NCBI GenBank assembly: GCA_039178835.1
Contig: JBCDFA010000004.1
Span: 14,770-78,769 of the forward strand
Reading direction: 5' to 3'
DNA: 64,000 nucleotides
Source of the DNA: AL-N1 sp039178835
GTDB taxonomy: Bacteria > Chloroflexota > Chloroflexia > Chloroflexales > Roseiflexaceae
Every line of letters starts with the position of its first letter. Within the stretch, counting starts at the first letter, position 1. The notes below the pieces were generated by a model, which searched no databases, was not told where the DNA came from, and saw only the letters and a program-made list of their open reading frames with translations. A program made the position numbers and the translations under genes. Shown here piece by piece: positions 8,425 to 17,283 of this stretch.

Positions 8425-8787
8425 ATGTACGGTGTTTCTACCATCATCCTTGTGTTATGTGCTCTTTTTGTACATGATGTGATGATTGGTTTTCTTGATC
8501 ACCAACGACACTTATGTGTTGTTCGAATGTTTGTGTATCTATCGGCACTGATAAGTATTTGGAGTTGGGCAATGGACTTTTTTATGTGGTATGATGATAC
8601 CCCGCACATGACAGCAAAGGACAAAATAAGTGCCGCTATCGCCGCATATGTGGTGCGTTTTACGATAAGACCGACACTCGTGCTGGTCAATACAGTTGAT
8701 TTTGTGACAATTGCTGACATACAGATCGATTGTGACCGCCACGTTCCACCTAACACATTCTGGGTGCGTATTGAACGCACTACATGA
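8425..8787 (+). CDS. Hypothetical small membrane protein
   Basis: This 120-residue frame has two hydrophobic stretches (STIILVLCALFVHDVMIGF and VYLSALISIWSWAMDFF) and a hydrophilic C-terminal half. I do not recognise it. No Shine-Dalgarno sequence precedes the ATG, so its reality or start is doubtful. The next small gene (8804) lies 16 bp downstream with a good site, which gives mild support for a two-gene unit. Confidence 0.4.
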   Translation: MYGVSTIILVLCALFVHDVMIGFLDHQRHLCVVRMFVYLSALISIWSWAMDFFMWYDDTPHMTAKDKISAAIAAYVVRFTIRPTLVLVNTVDFVTIADIQIDCDRHVPPNTFWVRIERTT

Positions 8788-8803
8788 TTAGAGGAGTATC
8801 CCC

Positions 8804-9028
8804 ATGCCTAATCGCACTAAAAGCACCGTTCGACAAGGACGCATCTACCACTTTTCAATTGATGGCACTGATTATGATGCCTTTATCTGGTCGATCAACC
8901 AACAATTTTGTGGGCGAGTCCTCGGCCAGCCGCAGGTTCCTCAATGCACTGCACGGACTGCATCGCTAGTGTGTAACACGCTGGCAGACTGGATGAAAAC
9001 AGCGCACACTGATAACAGTGGTAGTTGA
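8804..9028 (+). CDS. Hypothetical 74-residue protein
   Basis: ATG 8804 is preceded by GAGGAG (8791-8796) at a good distance. The product is small and hydrophilic. It contains a strand-like segment RQGRIYHFSIDGTDYDAF and three cysteines (FCGRV, PQCTA, LVCNT). No family is recognised. It follows the membrane-protein frame at 8425 and converges with the GNAT gene on the other strand. Confidence 0.5.
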   Translation: MPNRTKSTVRQGRIYHFSIDGTDYDAFIWSINQQFCGRVLGQPQVPQCTARTASLVCNTLADWMKTAHTDNSGS

Positions 9029-9061
9029 TGTGTGTTGTGCAGCCAATAACGCAGAGGGAAT

Positions 9062-9856
9062 TTATGAACGGGTTTCATACACTGCTACATTGCAAGTAGG
9101 AATGAAGCCTGCTTTGGAATAAATACTAATGCCATCCGGTGATGCCTGTAATACGCAGTATTTTCTACGAAATTGTTTGGCCTGTTCAAGAAGGTGGTAA
9201 AACATGGCCGTGCCAAAACCTTGTTTGCGCCATTGTCTCCTCGTAATAAGATCATAAATACCAACAGTTTGTTCATCAACAAACAAGGAGCCGATTGCAA
9301 CTACCTCACCAGCGTAATACCCTAAAAAGAAGGGCATGTGTGCCAGTTTTTGAAGCGGTAATCCGCCAAGATACCGATAGTAGGCATAAACGTGAGTTGC
9401 TTCTGGTCTATTGCCAAACAACCCACTAAGTACTTCCCCATATTGTTGGATCATGGCACTATCTGATGCTTGCACGATTGTAAACTGTTGTGGCAGTTCG
9501 ATCTGTGATACAACTGTTGTATCATCCATATACATTGCAATATTTGTCTCTGTATGAACCAATCCTCGTTGTAACAATGCTTCGTGAACTCGAAACTGCC
9601 GTACCGACTCCCAACACCAGAGCGCGATAGGAAACCCCTTCACGGTGAAGTGATCGACACCATGTGCCAGCACATGGGCAATGTTGTAGTCGTCACGCAA
9701 TACAACCACGTTGAAAGTGTTTGAAGGAATCCCACAGTCGATACGCAAAAAGGACGTGAAATCGGCCACTTGCATCAAAGGAAGTTGCCGTGCAATAAAT
9801 ACCGCTTTAGCGATAAAGTTTTGTCGTGTTAGATTACTAATCTGTTTGTTCACCAC
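9062..9856 (-). CDS. Two-domain GNAT acetyltransferase
   Basis: This is a protein of about 264 residues. The C-terminal half is a GNAT domain with YDLITRRQWRKQGFGTAMFYHLL as the acetyl-CoA motif and GISIYSKAGF at the end. The N-terminal half (about 120 residues) resembles the degenerate extra domain found in long GNAT proteins that read FLRIDCGIPSNTFNVVVL. I favour the GTG at 9856 because AAGGA lies 6 bp upstream; a TTG at 9880 has no site. The substrate is unknown. Confidence 0.75.
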   Translation of the reverse strand: MVNKQISNLTRQNFIAKAVFIARQLPLMQVADFTSFLRIDCGIPSNTFNVVVLRDDYNIAHVLAHGVDHFTVKGFPIALWCWESVRQFRVHEALLQRGLVHTETNIAMYMDDTTVVSQIELPQQFTIVQASDSAMIQQYGEVLSGLFGNRPEATHVYAYYRYLGGLPLQKLAHMPFFLGYYAGEVVAIGSLFVDEQTVGIYDLITRRQWRKQGFGTAMFYHLLEQAKQFRRKYCVLQASPDGISIYSKAGFIPTCNVAVYETRS

Positions 9857-10048
9857 ACCTGTTCCTTCTATTGGCACCAAATACTACATCATTGACTTCT
9901 TCTGCTAAGACTTAATGACTTTATATATCATAGACTCATGTTCATATGTAGCTACAAGCATCATCAGATACAACCAGTATAGGTATTAGCGCCGTTGGTT
10001 GCAAGGATAATCATTGTGCCCTGTACAATAATCAAAAAAGGAAATGAG

Positions 10049-10486
10049 ATGTATCACTTTTTTGTACGTCGGCTGGCCTACTGGGCCTTTGAACAACTCA
10101 ACGTCGGTCATTATAATGCGCTTCTGAGTCGCTGTGCTCCCCAGATACGTAACCATACTTTGGGTGGAACCTGACAGAGTATTCCGGCGCTGCGTCATTG
10201 GTTTGAGCGACTCTACCATTTGTTCCCTGACCTACAGTTTGAAGTAGTTGATATGCTGGTGCGAGGTTGGCCATGGAATACCTCTATTATAGTATGTTGG
10301 GTTGATCGAGCACAACTCGCAGGTAACCTGCGTTATGAGAACACAGGTGTCCCTGCACTACAGCTTCGCTAGGGGCGATTGACCAGACTGCGTGCGTATC
10401 TCGACACACAAGTTATGGCTGCTGCCTGCGACCACATGGCGAAACATGGTATTGCTGAAGCGAATGCACCGCCCATTACTGATTAA
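10049..10486 (+). pseudogene. NTF2/SnoaL-like protein with two in-frame stops
   Basis: AAGGA precedes ATG 10049. The frame reads a 145-residue SnoaL-like (NTF2 fold) protein: RLAYWAFEQLNVGHYNALL, then HWFERLYHLFPDLQFEVVDM, then WPWNTSIIVCWVDRAQL, then LRAYLDTQV. Two nonsense codons interrupt it: TGA at 10172-10174 and TAG at 10370-10372. As I recall this family, the second position normally holds Trp (RLRWGR) and the first may hold Arg. TGG to TAG and CGA to TGA are single transitions. The frame is otherwise intact over the full length, so decay is recent. SnoaL-like proteins act as small cyclases, isomerases or binding proteins. Confidence 0.85.
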
Positions 10487-10509
10487 GTCAAAAGAAAGGA
10501 ACATCCACA

Positions 10510-10998
10510 ATGACGAGACGAGGAATTGCCGCTGCTATTGCGTATAGCATTGTTGCGTTGAGCAGCTTATTGATGCGTTGTATCTATCTTTTCTCACCAC
10601 AGTTTATGCCGTACCATGCTGTTGCTGTGGGCTCTCTCTGGCCAGCTCTAGTACCAGCACAACAAACCCTTATTTTGGCATTAATGCGTGTAGGGGGTGG
10701 TGGTTGGCTGGCGGTAAGCATGACAATAGTGGTGTTGGTTGCCATCCCTTTTCGTCAAGGACAAGCATGGTCGGTCTGGTTGATCCCTCTCTTTGGGCTT
10801 GTGTTTCATGTACCCAATCTTTATGCCACCGCACGAGTGACACTTGATACGCCTGCTATGGCGCCATAGTATGCCAATCTAGCGGTTGTACTGGAGCTTG
10901 TATTAGGTTTTGTAGTGTGTCGTAGCGCTACCACTCTCCGTTCTCAGAAACGTGGGAACTTTTCGAATAAAGTAAGAACTGATTTGGGCAACACATAG
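10510..10998 (+). pseudogene. Four-helix membrane protein interrupted by TAG
   Basis: The frame starts at ATG 10510 after AAAGGA, 24 bp behind the NTF2-like remnant. It reads a hydrophobic protein: AAAIAYSIVALSSLLMRCIYLFSPQFMPYHAVAVG, then MRVGGGGWLAVSMTIVVLV, then VWLIPLFGLVFHVPNLYATA. TAG at 10867-10869 stops it after LDTPAMAP. The same frame continues with YANLAVVLELVLGFVVC and ends at TAG 10996-10998, which supplies the expected last transmembrane helix. From memory of relatives, the stop position normally holds Trp, so a TGG to TAG change is likely. The truncated product would still keep three helices. Function unknown. Confidence 0.7.
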
Positions 10999-11020
10999 AA
11001 CCTAAACTCATAGATCAGGG

Positions 11021-11665
11021 TTATGGTAGATTAGAGAGCCATTGTGGCTCGTTGAGCACCTCTTGCACTTGCTCAAAATAGCGACCAGCGTGGAGACCAT
11101 CCATCAGACCGTGATGTGCTTGTACCGAGAGTGGCATCTTCCAAAGGTTTTGCTCCTTGAATACTTTCCCCCAGGTCAATCGCGGGATGGAGTCAACTGG
11201 ATTCATATGAATCGGGTGCATCAGTCCTGTAAACGATACCCACGGTAGCGATGACATAAACAACAGATCATCCTGACCTGGTTCATCTTCCAGTGTCGGG
11301 TGTTCTTTAATCCATGTCATTCTGTCCGTGGCATGGATTAGAAACGTGGAAAAATCTTCCGTGTACGTGAAGGTACAATAACTGAAAAGATCGTCCTCTG
11401 CAAGTAATGTTATTGATGGATGAACTAACTCATGTTCTACGACTTGATTATCGCGAATGCGGTAGCGAAACTCTGGTATGGTATTTGCAACGTGGGCAAG
11501 CACATAGGTTGTAGCAACAGTCAGAGACACTTCTACCATTTTGACAGCCGGATAAAAAGTGGTAACATCAACAGTACTGCACACATTGAAATGTGGATAA
11601 TCAAAGGCATTAAAAACGGCGAAGTGCTTGCGTCGTGGCCATGTGTCCAAATCAATATAGCGCAT
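11021..11665 (-). CDS. Chloramphenicol acetyltransferase (CatA) family protein
   Basis: This is a 214-residue protein matching type A chloramphenicol acetyltransferases over the full length. It opens with MRYIDLDTWPRRKHFAVF and has the HFNVCSTVDVT segment. The active-site motif HHGLMDGLHAG is near residues 184-194, and the PWVSFTGLMHP stretch is present. The catalytic His and the structural Asp of HHxxxDG are intact. GAGAGG stands 5 bp before the ATG. The enzyme would transfer acetyl from acetyl-CoA to the 3-hydroxyl of chloramphenicol, but distant chromosomal members often have other or unknown acceptors. Resistance is therefore plausible, not shown. Confidence 0.85.
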   Translation of the reverse strand: MRYIDLDTWPRRKHFAVFNAFDYPHFNVCSTVDVTTFYPAVKMVEVSLTVATTYVLAHVANTIPEFRYRIRDNQVVEHELVHPSITLLAEDDLFSYCTFTYTEDFSTFLIHATDRMTWIKEHPTLEDEPGQDDLLFMSSLPWVSFTGLMHPIHMNPVDSIPRLTWGKVFKEQNLWKMPLSVQAHHGLMDGLHAGRYFEQVQEVLNEPQWLSNLP

Positions 11666-11852
11666 TGAGCCCTCTCAGGGTTATATACAAGCGTTCCTGC
11701 TTCATTGTACCAATCTTATGAGAGTATGCCAGTCACACACTTAATCTGTGCTCTGTTGAGTCGGTGTTGATGATTCGGTGATCCTATTGCCCTATCCTGA
11801 TCGATGCCTTGAATTCGGGTGATCGAAACAATCATATCTAAGGGGATATGTT

Positions 11853-13553
11853 ATGGATAAACCACTCAAGTCACGTGTTTGGATAAGCAATGGATTCGAC
11901 TATCGATTTCCTGAGTTAGAGCTTGATGAAGTTACCCGCAAGCCATCGATAGGCGTGTGCTTCTCGGGTGGTGGTACACGGGCGATGTCTGCCGCCATGG
12001 GGCAACTGCGTGCACTGAACCATCTGGGAGTTATGCCCAACATACGTTATATTTCGTCGGTCTCAGGGGGCTCGTGGGCTGCTACGATCTACACCTATTA
12101 TCGTGCTGGAGCCACAAGCGATGAAGAGTTGCTGGGGCCGATCACGTCACCAGAAGACATTACCGACGCACATCTGCAACAGAGCCTTACGCCTTCACGG
12201 CTGGCACACAACGCAATGACGTGGCTACTGGGCACCGTTACGGGTTGGGAATTGAGTCCCGACTTTGCCTACACCTCGCACGATGTGTGGAACTATGCCA
12301 TTGGACAAGCCTACCTCGAGCACTTTGGTTTGTTCGACACCCACATAGCCACTTATCGCCCTCAAGATTTACCCTACTTTAGCTATGATGCACAGGTCGT
12401 AGCTGAAATCAAAGATTGCAACCCTTTTCTCGCCAACCGCGATTTTCTCACCGTACGAGAAGATCGACCATTTCTGATCGTTAACTCCTGTGTGCTCTTG
12501 CCAGAAGCCGATCCGAAACAAGAGGATCTACTCAACTTTGAGTATACTCCTCTGACGGTAGGTCGGCCATTCTTGACCAGGTCAAGCTCCAACCAGCGTA
12601 CCTATGGTGGTGGCTTTATCGAACCATTCGCCTACCGTGGACAGGCACCGACAATGTCTCCTGATCCAGGTGAGTGTTCACCCGATCACGGATGCAAATC
12701 CCCCTCGCGTTTGTTGGGCAGTGCAGGCTGGGTCAAAGTTCCCAATCAGGACCGTCCATTTTCCCTGACCGAGTCGACGGGTACGAGCAGTTCGGCGTTT
12801 GCAGAAGAAGCCATCCACGACTTCGATATCTCGCGGTTTAATCCACAGGACTTTTACTGGGCGGTGAATGGCAGTGGCCCCTATACTGGGACAGAGACAC
12901 TTCTTGGTGATGGTGGTCTGCTAGAAAACAATGGCATTATTCCGCTCATTCAGCGTGGCATCGAATTGGCTATTGTGTTTATCAATACTGAGACCAAACT
13001 TGATCTGACCTACACAGTCACTAACGACCCGCAAGACCTTGCAAACGATCCGAACGGGCGTTGTGATGTCTATCTGCCAGCGTTGTTTGGTTACTCCAAC
13101 CCGAACTGGACATTTTACTATCCTCATAACCAGGTCTTTCCAACCAGCGATTTTGCAGTGGTACTACAACAACTCCAGCGTCGTAAACACCGTGACGAGC
13201 CGCTGATCGTCAACACTCAGCATCAGGTTGTAGAAAATACACACTGGGGTGTGCAGGCGTGGCACGACCCAATGTGGGTGACCTGGTGCTACCTTGACCG
13301 TGTTGAGGAATGGGAAAATCAGCTTTGTGATCCGATACGCACAGCGATTCAGCAAGGGAATCCATCGTCTGGTACAACACCGGCTGGCCCCTATCAATAT
13401 TTTCCCAATTACAAAACCATCAATCAGAATGCTTTTGACTTGGTGGCGCTGACACGTGAACAGATTGTGCTACTTGCCGACTTGACCAGTTCAAGCATTT
13501 TGATGGACGATCAAAACCTGATCCAACAGGCAATCAAGCAGGTGATGCGCTAA
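11853..13553 (+). CDS. Cytosolic phospholipase A2 / patatin-like phospholipase
   Basis: This is a 566-residue protein. The glycine-rich oxyanion motif is SGGGTRAMSAAMG (residues 38-50). The nucleophile motif is SVSGGSW with Ser71. The catalytic Asp is in LLGDGGLLENNG (Asp353). SGGGxRAM with SGGSW is the form seen in group IV cytosolic PLA2 and fungal phospholipase B rather than in ordinary patatins. It probably hydrolyses acyl esters of phospholipids through a Ser-Asp dyad. AAGGGGA precedes the ATG. There is no signal peptide. It appears to be a single gene, ended by the hairpin at 13600-13633. Confidence 0.8.
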   Translation: MDKPLKSRVWISNGFDYRFPELELDEVTRKPSIGVCFSGGGTRAMSAAMGQLRALNHLGVMPNIRYISSVSGGSWAATIYTYYRAGATSDEELLGPITSPEDITDAHLQQSLTPSRLAHNAMTWLLGTVTGWELSPDFAYTSHDVWNYAIGQAYLEHFGLFDTHIATYRPQDLPYFSYDAQVVAEIKDCNPFLANRDFLTVREDRPFLIVNSCVLLPEADPKQEDLLNFEYTPLTVGRPFLTRSSSNQRTYGGGFIEPFAYRGQAPTMSPDPGECSPDHGCKSPSRLLGSAGWVKVPNQDRPFSLTESTGTSSSAFAEEAIHDFDISRFNPQDFYWAVNGSGPYTGTETLLGDGGLLENNGIIPLIQRGIELAIVFINTETKLDLTYTVTNDPQDLANDPNGRCDVYLPALFGYSNPNWTFYYPHNQVFPTSDFAVVLQQLQRRKHRDEPLIVNTQHQVVENTHWGVQAWHDPMWVTWCYLDRVEEWENQLCDPIRTAIQQGNPSSGTTPAGPYQYFPNYKTINQNAFDLVALTREQIVLLADLTSSSILMDDQNLIQQAIKQVMR

Positions 13554-13599
13554 CGTAAAGCTTTCCCTCTGTTCAACCGTTGCCTCTGCGAACCATGCC

Positions 13600-13633
13600 G
13601 AGTGAGAAAACCATGTGTGTTTTGTTCTCACTC
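13600..13633 (+). terminator. Hairpin after the phospholipase gene
   Basis: GAGTGAGAA (13600-13608) pairs with TTCTCACTC (13625-13633), and AAAA/TTTT extends the stem inside. It lies 47 bp after the phospholipase stop. There is no clear T-run, so termination is likely but not certain. Confidence 0.5.
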
Positions 13634-13660
13634 ATCGTTCGTGGAGGCACCCTCCTCTTC

Positions 13661-13689
13661 TTGCAGAAAGCTCTTAACAACGGTATGAT
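13661..13689 (+). promoter_or_regulatory. Promoter of the SHOCT/ABC operon
   Basis: TTGCAG (13661-13666), a 17-bp spacer and TATGAT (13684-13689) lie 41 bp before the GTG start at 13730. The spacing is ideal and both boxes are close to the sigma-70 consensus. Confidence 0.55.
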
Positions 13690-13729
13690 TATCTCCATCG
13701 AATAAAACACCTATCAAAGGAGTAGTTCA

Positions 13730-14299
13730 GTGCGCTTTTCAGCAGAAGATCGCCAGTTTCTGCATGGTCTTGCCCAGCGCTATCAGCTCAGTGATGCTGC
13801 GGTAGAAGCTCTGTTTGTCGCTGTCCAACAGGGCAATGGCACTGCCGCCCAGTTCAATCATCCTGATCTCGGTGGCATGGGGCAATGGATGGCCAGCGGT
13901 ATGATTATGATCGGAGATTTTTCCAACCACCGTCTCAAGGCTACTGTTGCTCAGGTTTGTAATGATGTTGCGGCATACCTGCGCCAGCAGCCAACCGCGA
14001 GTGCCAATGCATCATCGGTTGTTAATACGATGTTCTCATCATCTGCGGGATGGTGGCCAGAGCAGTTTGGTGCACCAAATGCGAGTGGTTCGCAGAACGA
14101 GATGCATTATGCCTACTTTGCTGCTCCTAAGCGATTGGCTATTCGTTCTCAGCATCGTGTGGCGCTGTACGACACCGCAGTACATCAGATACAGGGCGTC
14201 TCGCAACAACAAAGCACTGCTCAGTCTTTGGTCTTTCGGAGTCAACTGGGTAGTGTGGCTCTTGAGACACTCACGAAGGTTGGAGAGTATGAGGTGTGA
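13730..14299 (+). CDS. SHOCT-type protein of an ABC operon
   Basis: This is a 189-residue soluble protein with a GTG start and AAAGGAG 7 bp upstream. It carries the stretch GNGTAAQFNHPDLGGMGQW followed by MIMIGDFSNHRLKATVAQV, which I recall from proteins annotated as SHOCT-domain proteins. A middle part reads SSAGWWPEQFGAPNASGSQN. The precise function is unknown. Its stop overlaps the start of the ABC ATPase by one base (TGATG), so the two are translationally coupled. A role in regulating or assembling the transporter is plausible. Confidence 0.65.
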   Translation: MRFSAEDRQFLHGLAQRYQLSDAAVEALFVAVQQGNGTAAQFNHPDLGGMGQWMASGMIMIGDFSNHRLKATVAQVCNDVAAYLRQQPTASANASSVVNTMFSSSAGWWPEQFGAPNASGSQNEMHYAYFAAPKRLAIRSQHRVALYDTAVHQIQGVSQQQSTAQSLVFRSQLGSVALETLTKVGEYEV

Positions 14300-15063
14300 T
14301 GGCAATACATAATGCAGAGTCGACCCTGCTTACCGTCGCTGATCTGCGCTATACCTATGGTGGTAGCCCGGCTATTGATGGGATTTCGTTTACCCAGCAG
14401 ACACATCAGCTAACGGCTCTGGTTGGTCGGAATGGATCAGGTAAATCTACGTTGCTGCGCTGCCTGGCGGGCTGGACACGGGCTAAAGAAGGCACCATTC
14501 TGCTATTAGAAAAACCACTTGCTGAGTATCGACATGCGAGTCGGCATCTGGTGACGCTGGTACCGGACACGCCGCCGTTCTATGATGACCTGAGTGCGTG
14601 GGAGCATATTCAGTTTGTGGCCCAGGCGCATCGGCTTGAAGGGTGGCAACCTTATGCGACTGAACTGCTTGAGCGGTTTGGATTACATTCCTGGCGTAAT
14701 GCTTTTCCCCTGAGCTTTTCACGTGGTATGCGCTACAAGCTAGCGCTCTGTCTGGCACTGTTGGTTAAACCAAAACTCTTGTTGCTCGATGAGCCGTTTG
14801 GCCCACTCGACCCGCTTTCTGCCGACCACCTGTGGGATGAGTTGTCGCGGATGCGCGATGGTGGCATGGGTATTCTGCTCAGTAGCCACCAGCTTCCACC
14901 ACAGGCCATTCCTGACTATTATCTGGTGTTAGAGCTTGGCCGTATCACTGCACTGGGCACGCCTGATGACTTGCGTACAAAGCTCGGGTTAGGGGCGACT
15001 GTGTCGCTAGAAGACCTGCTCCGCACCACAGTAGGAGCAGTGGAGCCACACGATGGGGCATGA
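14299..15063 (+). CDS. ABC transporter ATP-binding protein
   Basis: This is a 254-residue nucleotide-binding domain protein. Walker A is GRNGSGKST (residues 43-51). The signature region reads LSFSRGMRYKLALCLAL, with LSFSRG in place of LSGGQ. Walker B is LLLLDEPFGPLD, and the switch His lies in LLSSHQLPP. It hydrolyses ATP to drive the partner permease at 15053, with which it overlaps by 11 bp. The variant signature is seen in ABC-2 type exporters. The start follows GAGG and overlaps the previous stop. Confidence 0.88.
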   Translation: MAIHNAESTLLTVADLRYTYGGSPAIDGISFTQQTHQLTALVGRNGSGKSTLLRCLAGWTRAKEGTILLLEKPLAEYRHASRHLVTLVPDTPPFYDDLSAWEHIQFVAQAHRLEGWQPYATELLERFGLHSWRNAFPLSFSRGMRYKLALCLALLVKPKLLLLDEPFGPLDPLSADHLWDELSRMRDGGMGILLSSHQLPPQAIPDYYLVLELGRITALGTPDDLRTKLGLGATVSLEDLLRTTVGAVEPHDGA

Positions 15064-16585
15064 TCTTCGGCTGCTAGCTAGGCTCCGTTTGCACCAGTTT
15101 CGTGGTTCGGTGACCTACTGGCTTGGCACAGTCGGCTATGACCTCGATGATCGTTCACTGATGAATCTCCTCTATGGTGTCTATCTGGTCATAGCGCTGT
15201 GTGGATGGGTGCTCCTAATGTGGGCGTGGTGGGTGTTTGAATTTATAGGGATTGGTGCCACACTCACGCCGGAACTGCATGCACAGTTGCTGACCTGGAT
15301 GCCACGGGTCGTGCTGCTCGGTCTGGTGCTAGTTTCGATGCGTGCTTTGCGTAGTTCGCCCCTCAAGCTGACAACGCCTGATACTGCTTACATTGCGGGA
15401 AGTCCGTTTCTCAGTGCAGCAGTAGCATTGGTTGGTTTTGTGTGGTCGTCATTTCCCGTGCTGGCCATCTCAGTGTTTGCCGCAACCCTTATCGGGAATG
15501 CGATGGCGCAACTGGTTGGCCCGACTGCTACAGCCAACATTGATTGGCGTATGATCGTGATTGGGTTGCTGTTGGGCTGGCTGATATGGATTGTGGCGTG
15601 GGTGTTAGGGCTGCTGCGGCTGGCTTTTACGCGATTGTACGAAACTCGGTTGATTGCATTTGCTCCTCTCCTCCTGCTGTTGCCGATCCCGATCATAGCA
15701 GATATTTTGAACTGGCCTGGACAGGTGCTGGTTGCAGCCATTTTCAACGAAGGCTGGTTGTGGCAGGCCGGTGGGTTGCTCTTACTTAGTAGTCTGCTGG
15801 TTGCGATACTGGTGATCGTGGCCCAGCGTGTGAGTTTGACCGATGTCAATGATGAAAGTGTGCTGTATGCTCAGCTCAAGTCGTTAGGGCTAATGGTGTT
15901 TGTCGATCCGTCGGTGGCCCAGCGGTTGCGGCGACAGGCACAGCAGGCACAGCGCAGACCTCGACCACCGCTGCCAAGGGTGTCGGGCTACGCGACATTC
16001 GTTGCACGTGCGGTGGTCAGTTTTGCACGACAACCAGGTGTATTAATCCGCTCGCTGGTGTGGTCGGTCGGAATTACACAGTTTGGTGCGTGGCTCATTG
16101 TCCAAAATGCGGGTGTCTTTGCACTATCTTCGTGGTTGTTGGTGATTTTGCTGTTCCCACCACGAGGGCTGTTGTATGTGTTCCAACTCAATGCTGAAGA
16201 GCCATTTCTGCGTCGACTCTTACCAGTCAACCCGTTGATGTTGCTGCTGGCTGATATAGCCCTCCCCTTGTTTTTGGTGGCACTGAGCAGTGTTGTTGTC
16301 TGGAGCATTTTTGATGTCACACTGCTTACTGCTCTCTTTGGTGGACTACTGGCATTCTCGATCAGCGCAGTATTGATGTTCTCACTTGGTGCAGTGTTGG
16401 CAGGAGTACGGGTGGCGTCTGTGCGTATGCCATATGAAGGCTTGGCACTTGGCGGTGTTGGGAGTATTATTCTTATGAGTTTCCTGTCCAACTCACCTAT
16501 TATTCCAGCAATCCATGCTGTGTTGTTGGTAGGATTACTTGGACAGTTAATAGCAGATGATAGTGAGGCGCTGGCGATAGATTGA
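15053..16585 (+). CDS. ABC transporter permease
   Basis: This is a 510-residue integral membrane protein with roughly a dozen hydrophobic stretches. Examples are LYGVYLVIALCGWVLLMWAWW, MIVIGLLLGWLIWIVAWVLG, and ALSSWLLVILLFPPRG. A basic cytoplasmic loop lies in the middle (QRLRRQAQQAQRRPRPPLP). It is coupled by overlap to the ATPase gene at 14299 and is surely its membrane partner. The length and even spread of helices suggest an ABC-2/fused exporter. The substrate is unknown. Confidence 0.8.
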   Translation: MGHDLRLLARLRLHQFRGSVTYWLGTVGYDLDDRSLMNLLYGVYLVIALCGWVLLMWAWWVFEFIGIGATLTPELHAQLLTWMPRVVLLGLVLVSMRALRSSPLKLTTPDTAYIAGSPFLSAAVALVGFVWSSFPVLAISVFAATLIGNAMAQLVGPTATANIDWRMIVIGLLLGWLIWIVAWVLGLLRLAFTRLYETRLIAFAPLLLLLPIPIIADILNWPGQVLVAAIFNEGWLWQAGGLLLLSSLLVAILVIVAQRVSLTDVNDESVLYAQLKSLGLMVFVDPSVAQRLRRQAQQAQRRPRPPLPRVSGYATFVARAVVSFARQPGVLIRSLVWSVGITQFGAWLIVQNAGVFALSSWLLVILLFPPRGLLYVFQLNAEEPFLRRLLPVNPLMLLLADIALPLFLVALSSVVVWSIFDVTLLTALFGGLLAFSISAVLMFSLGAVLAGVRVASVRMPYEGLALGGVGSIILMSFLSNSPIIPAIHAVLLVGLLGQLIADDSEALAID

Positions 16586-16615
16586 TGTGATGTACAGCGT
16601 GCAATTGTAGGAGGT

Positions 16616-17258
16616 GTGCCTGTACCAGATACAACGACTCTTCTGTTTTTAGTATTGCGGCCATTGCGCTACTGCTTGTTCCTGGTCCGGTCGTATTCTA
16701 CGTTATGGCCCAAAGTATCAATCAGGGACAACGTGCGGATCTTATGTCCGTATTAGGATCTGGGGTCGGAGATTTTGGCCACGTGCTCGCGGCGACGCTG
16801 GGCCTTTCTGCCATTCTCTTGACATCGGCACCGGTATTTAATGTGGTGAGGTATGCCAAGCCGTGTACCTGATCTATCTCGGTATACGGACATTGTTATC
16901 AAGAGACGAGCAGATAGAACTAACGGTTGGGTCTGGACGGCGTCTGACACGCATTTTCTCCCAATGGGCCATGGTTAGTGCGATCAATCCCAAAACTGCG
17001 CTCTTTTTTCTCGCGTTTTTGCCGCAGTTCGCCAATCCAGCCTACGGCGCAGCAACCGTCCAGATCCTGTTTTTGGATATGCTATTTGTTCTTCTGGGCA
17101 TCTGTACGAATAGCGTCTATGCGTTAATTGCAGATGCAGCGAGGTCATTGTTACAAGAGAGTCGCATATTTCTCAAGTTACAACGCTACCTTGCAGGAAG
17201 TGTGTATGTGGCGCTAGGTATAACGACAGCACTGGCGGGGGCGGAAAAGAGCCAGTAG
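16616..17258 (+). pseudogene. LysE/RhtB-family exporter with two frameshifts
   Basis: The region encodes a LysE-type exporter only if the frame is changed twice. After AGGAGG (16609-16614) the coding begins with VPDTTTLLF. A shift near the T-run 16646-16650 leads into SIAAIALLLVPGPVVFYVMAQ, then SVLGSGVGDFGHVLAATLG. A second shift near 16855-16862 leads into AVYLIYLGIRTLLSRDEQ, then INPKTALFFLAFLPQFANP. Both shifts fit single-base losses. No proper start codon stands at the usual distance from the site; GTG 16616 is too close. The family normally exports amino acids or similar small molecules. Boundaries at the 5' end are approximate. Confidence 0.8.
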
Positions 17259-17283
17259 TGTTATACGAATACGCATTCTCTAC

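Noticed and set aside
3914..10998. Stop-codon reassignment as the reason for broken genes
   Set aside because: TAG, TAA and TGA all interrupt genes here, and all also end intact genes in this window, so general reassignment is not tenable.
15388..15849. Minus-strand frame of 153 codons inside the ABC permease
   Set aside because: It is the antisense of hydrophobic coding sequence, giving a Ser/Thr/Asn-rich shadow product.
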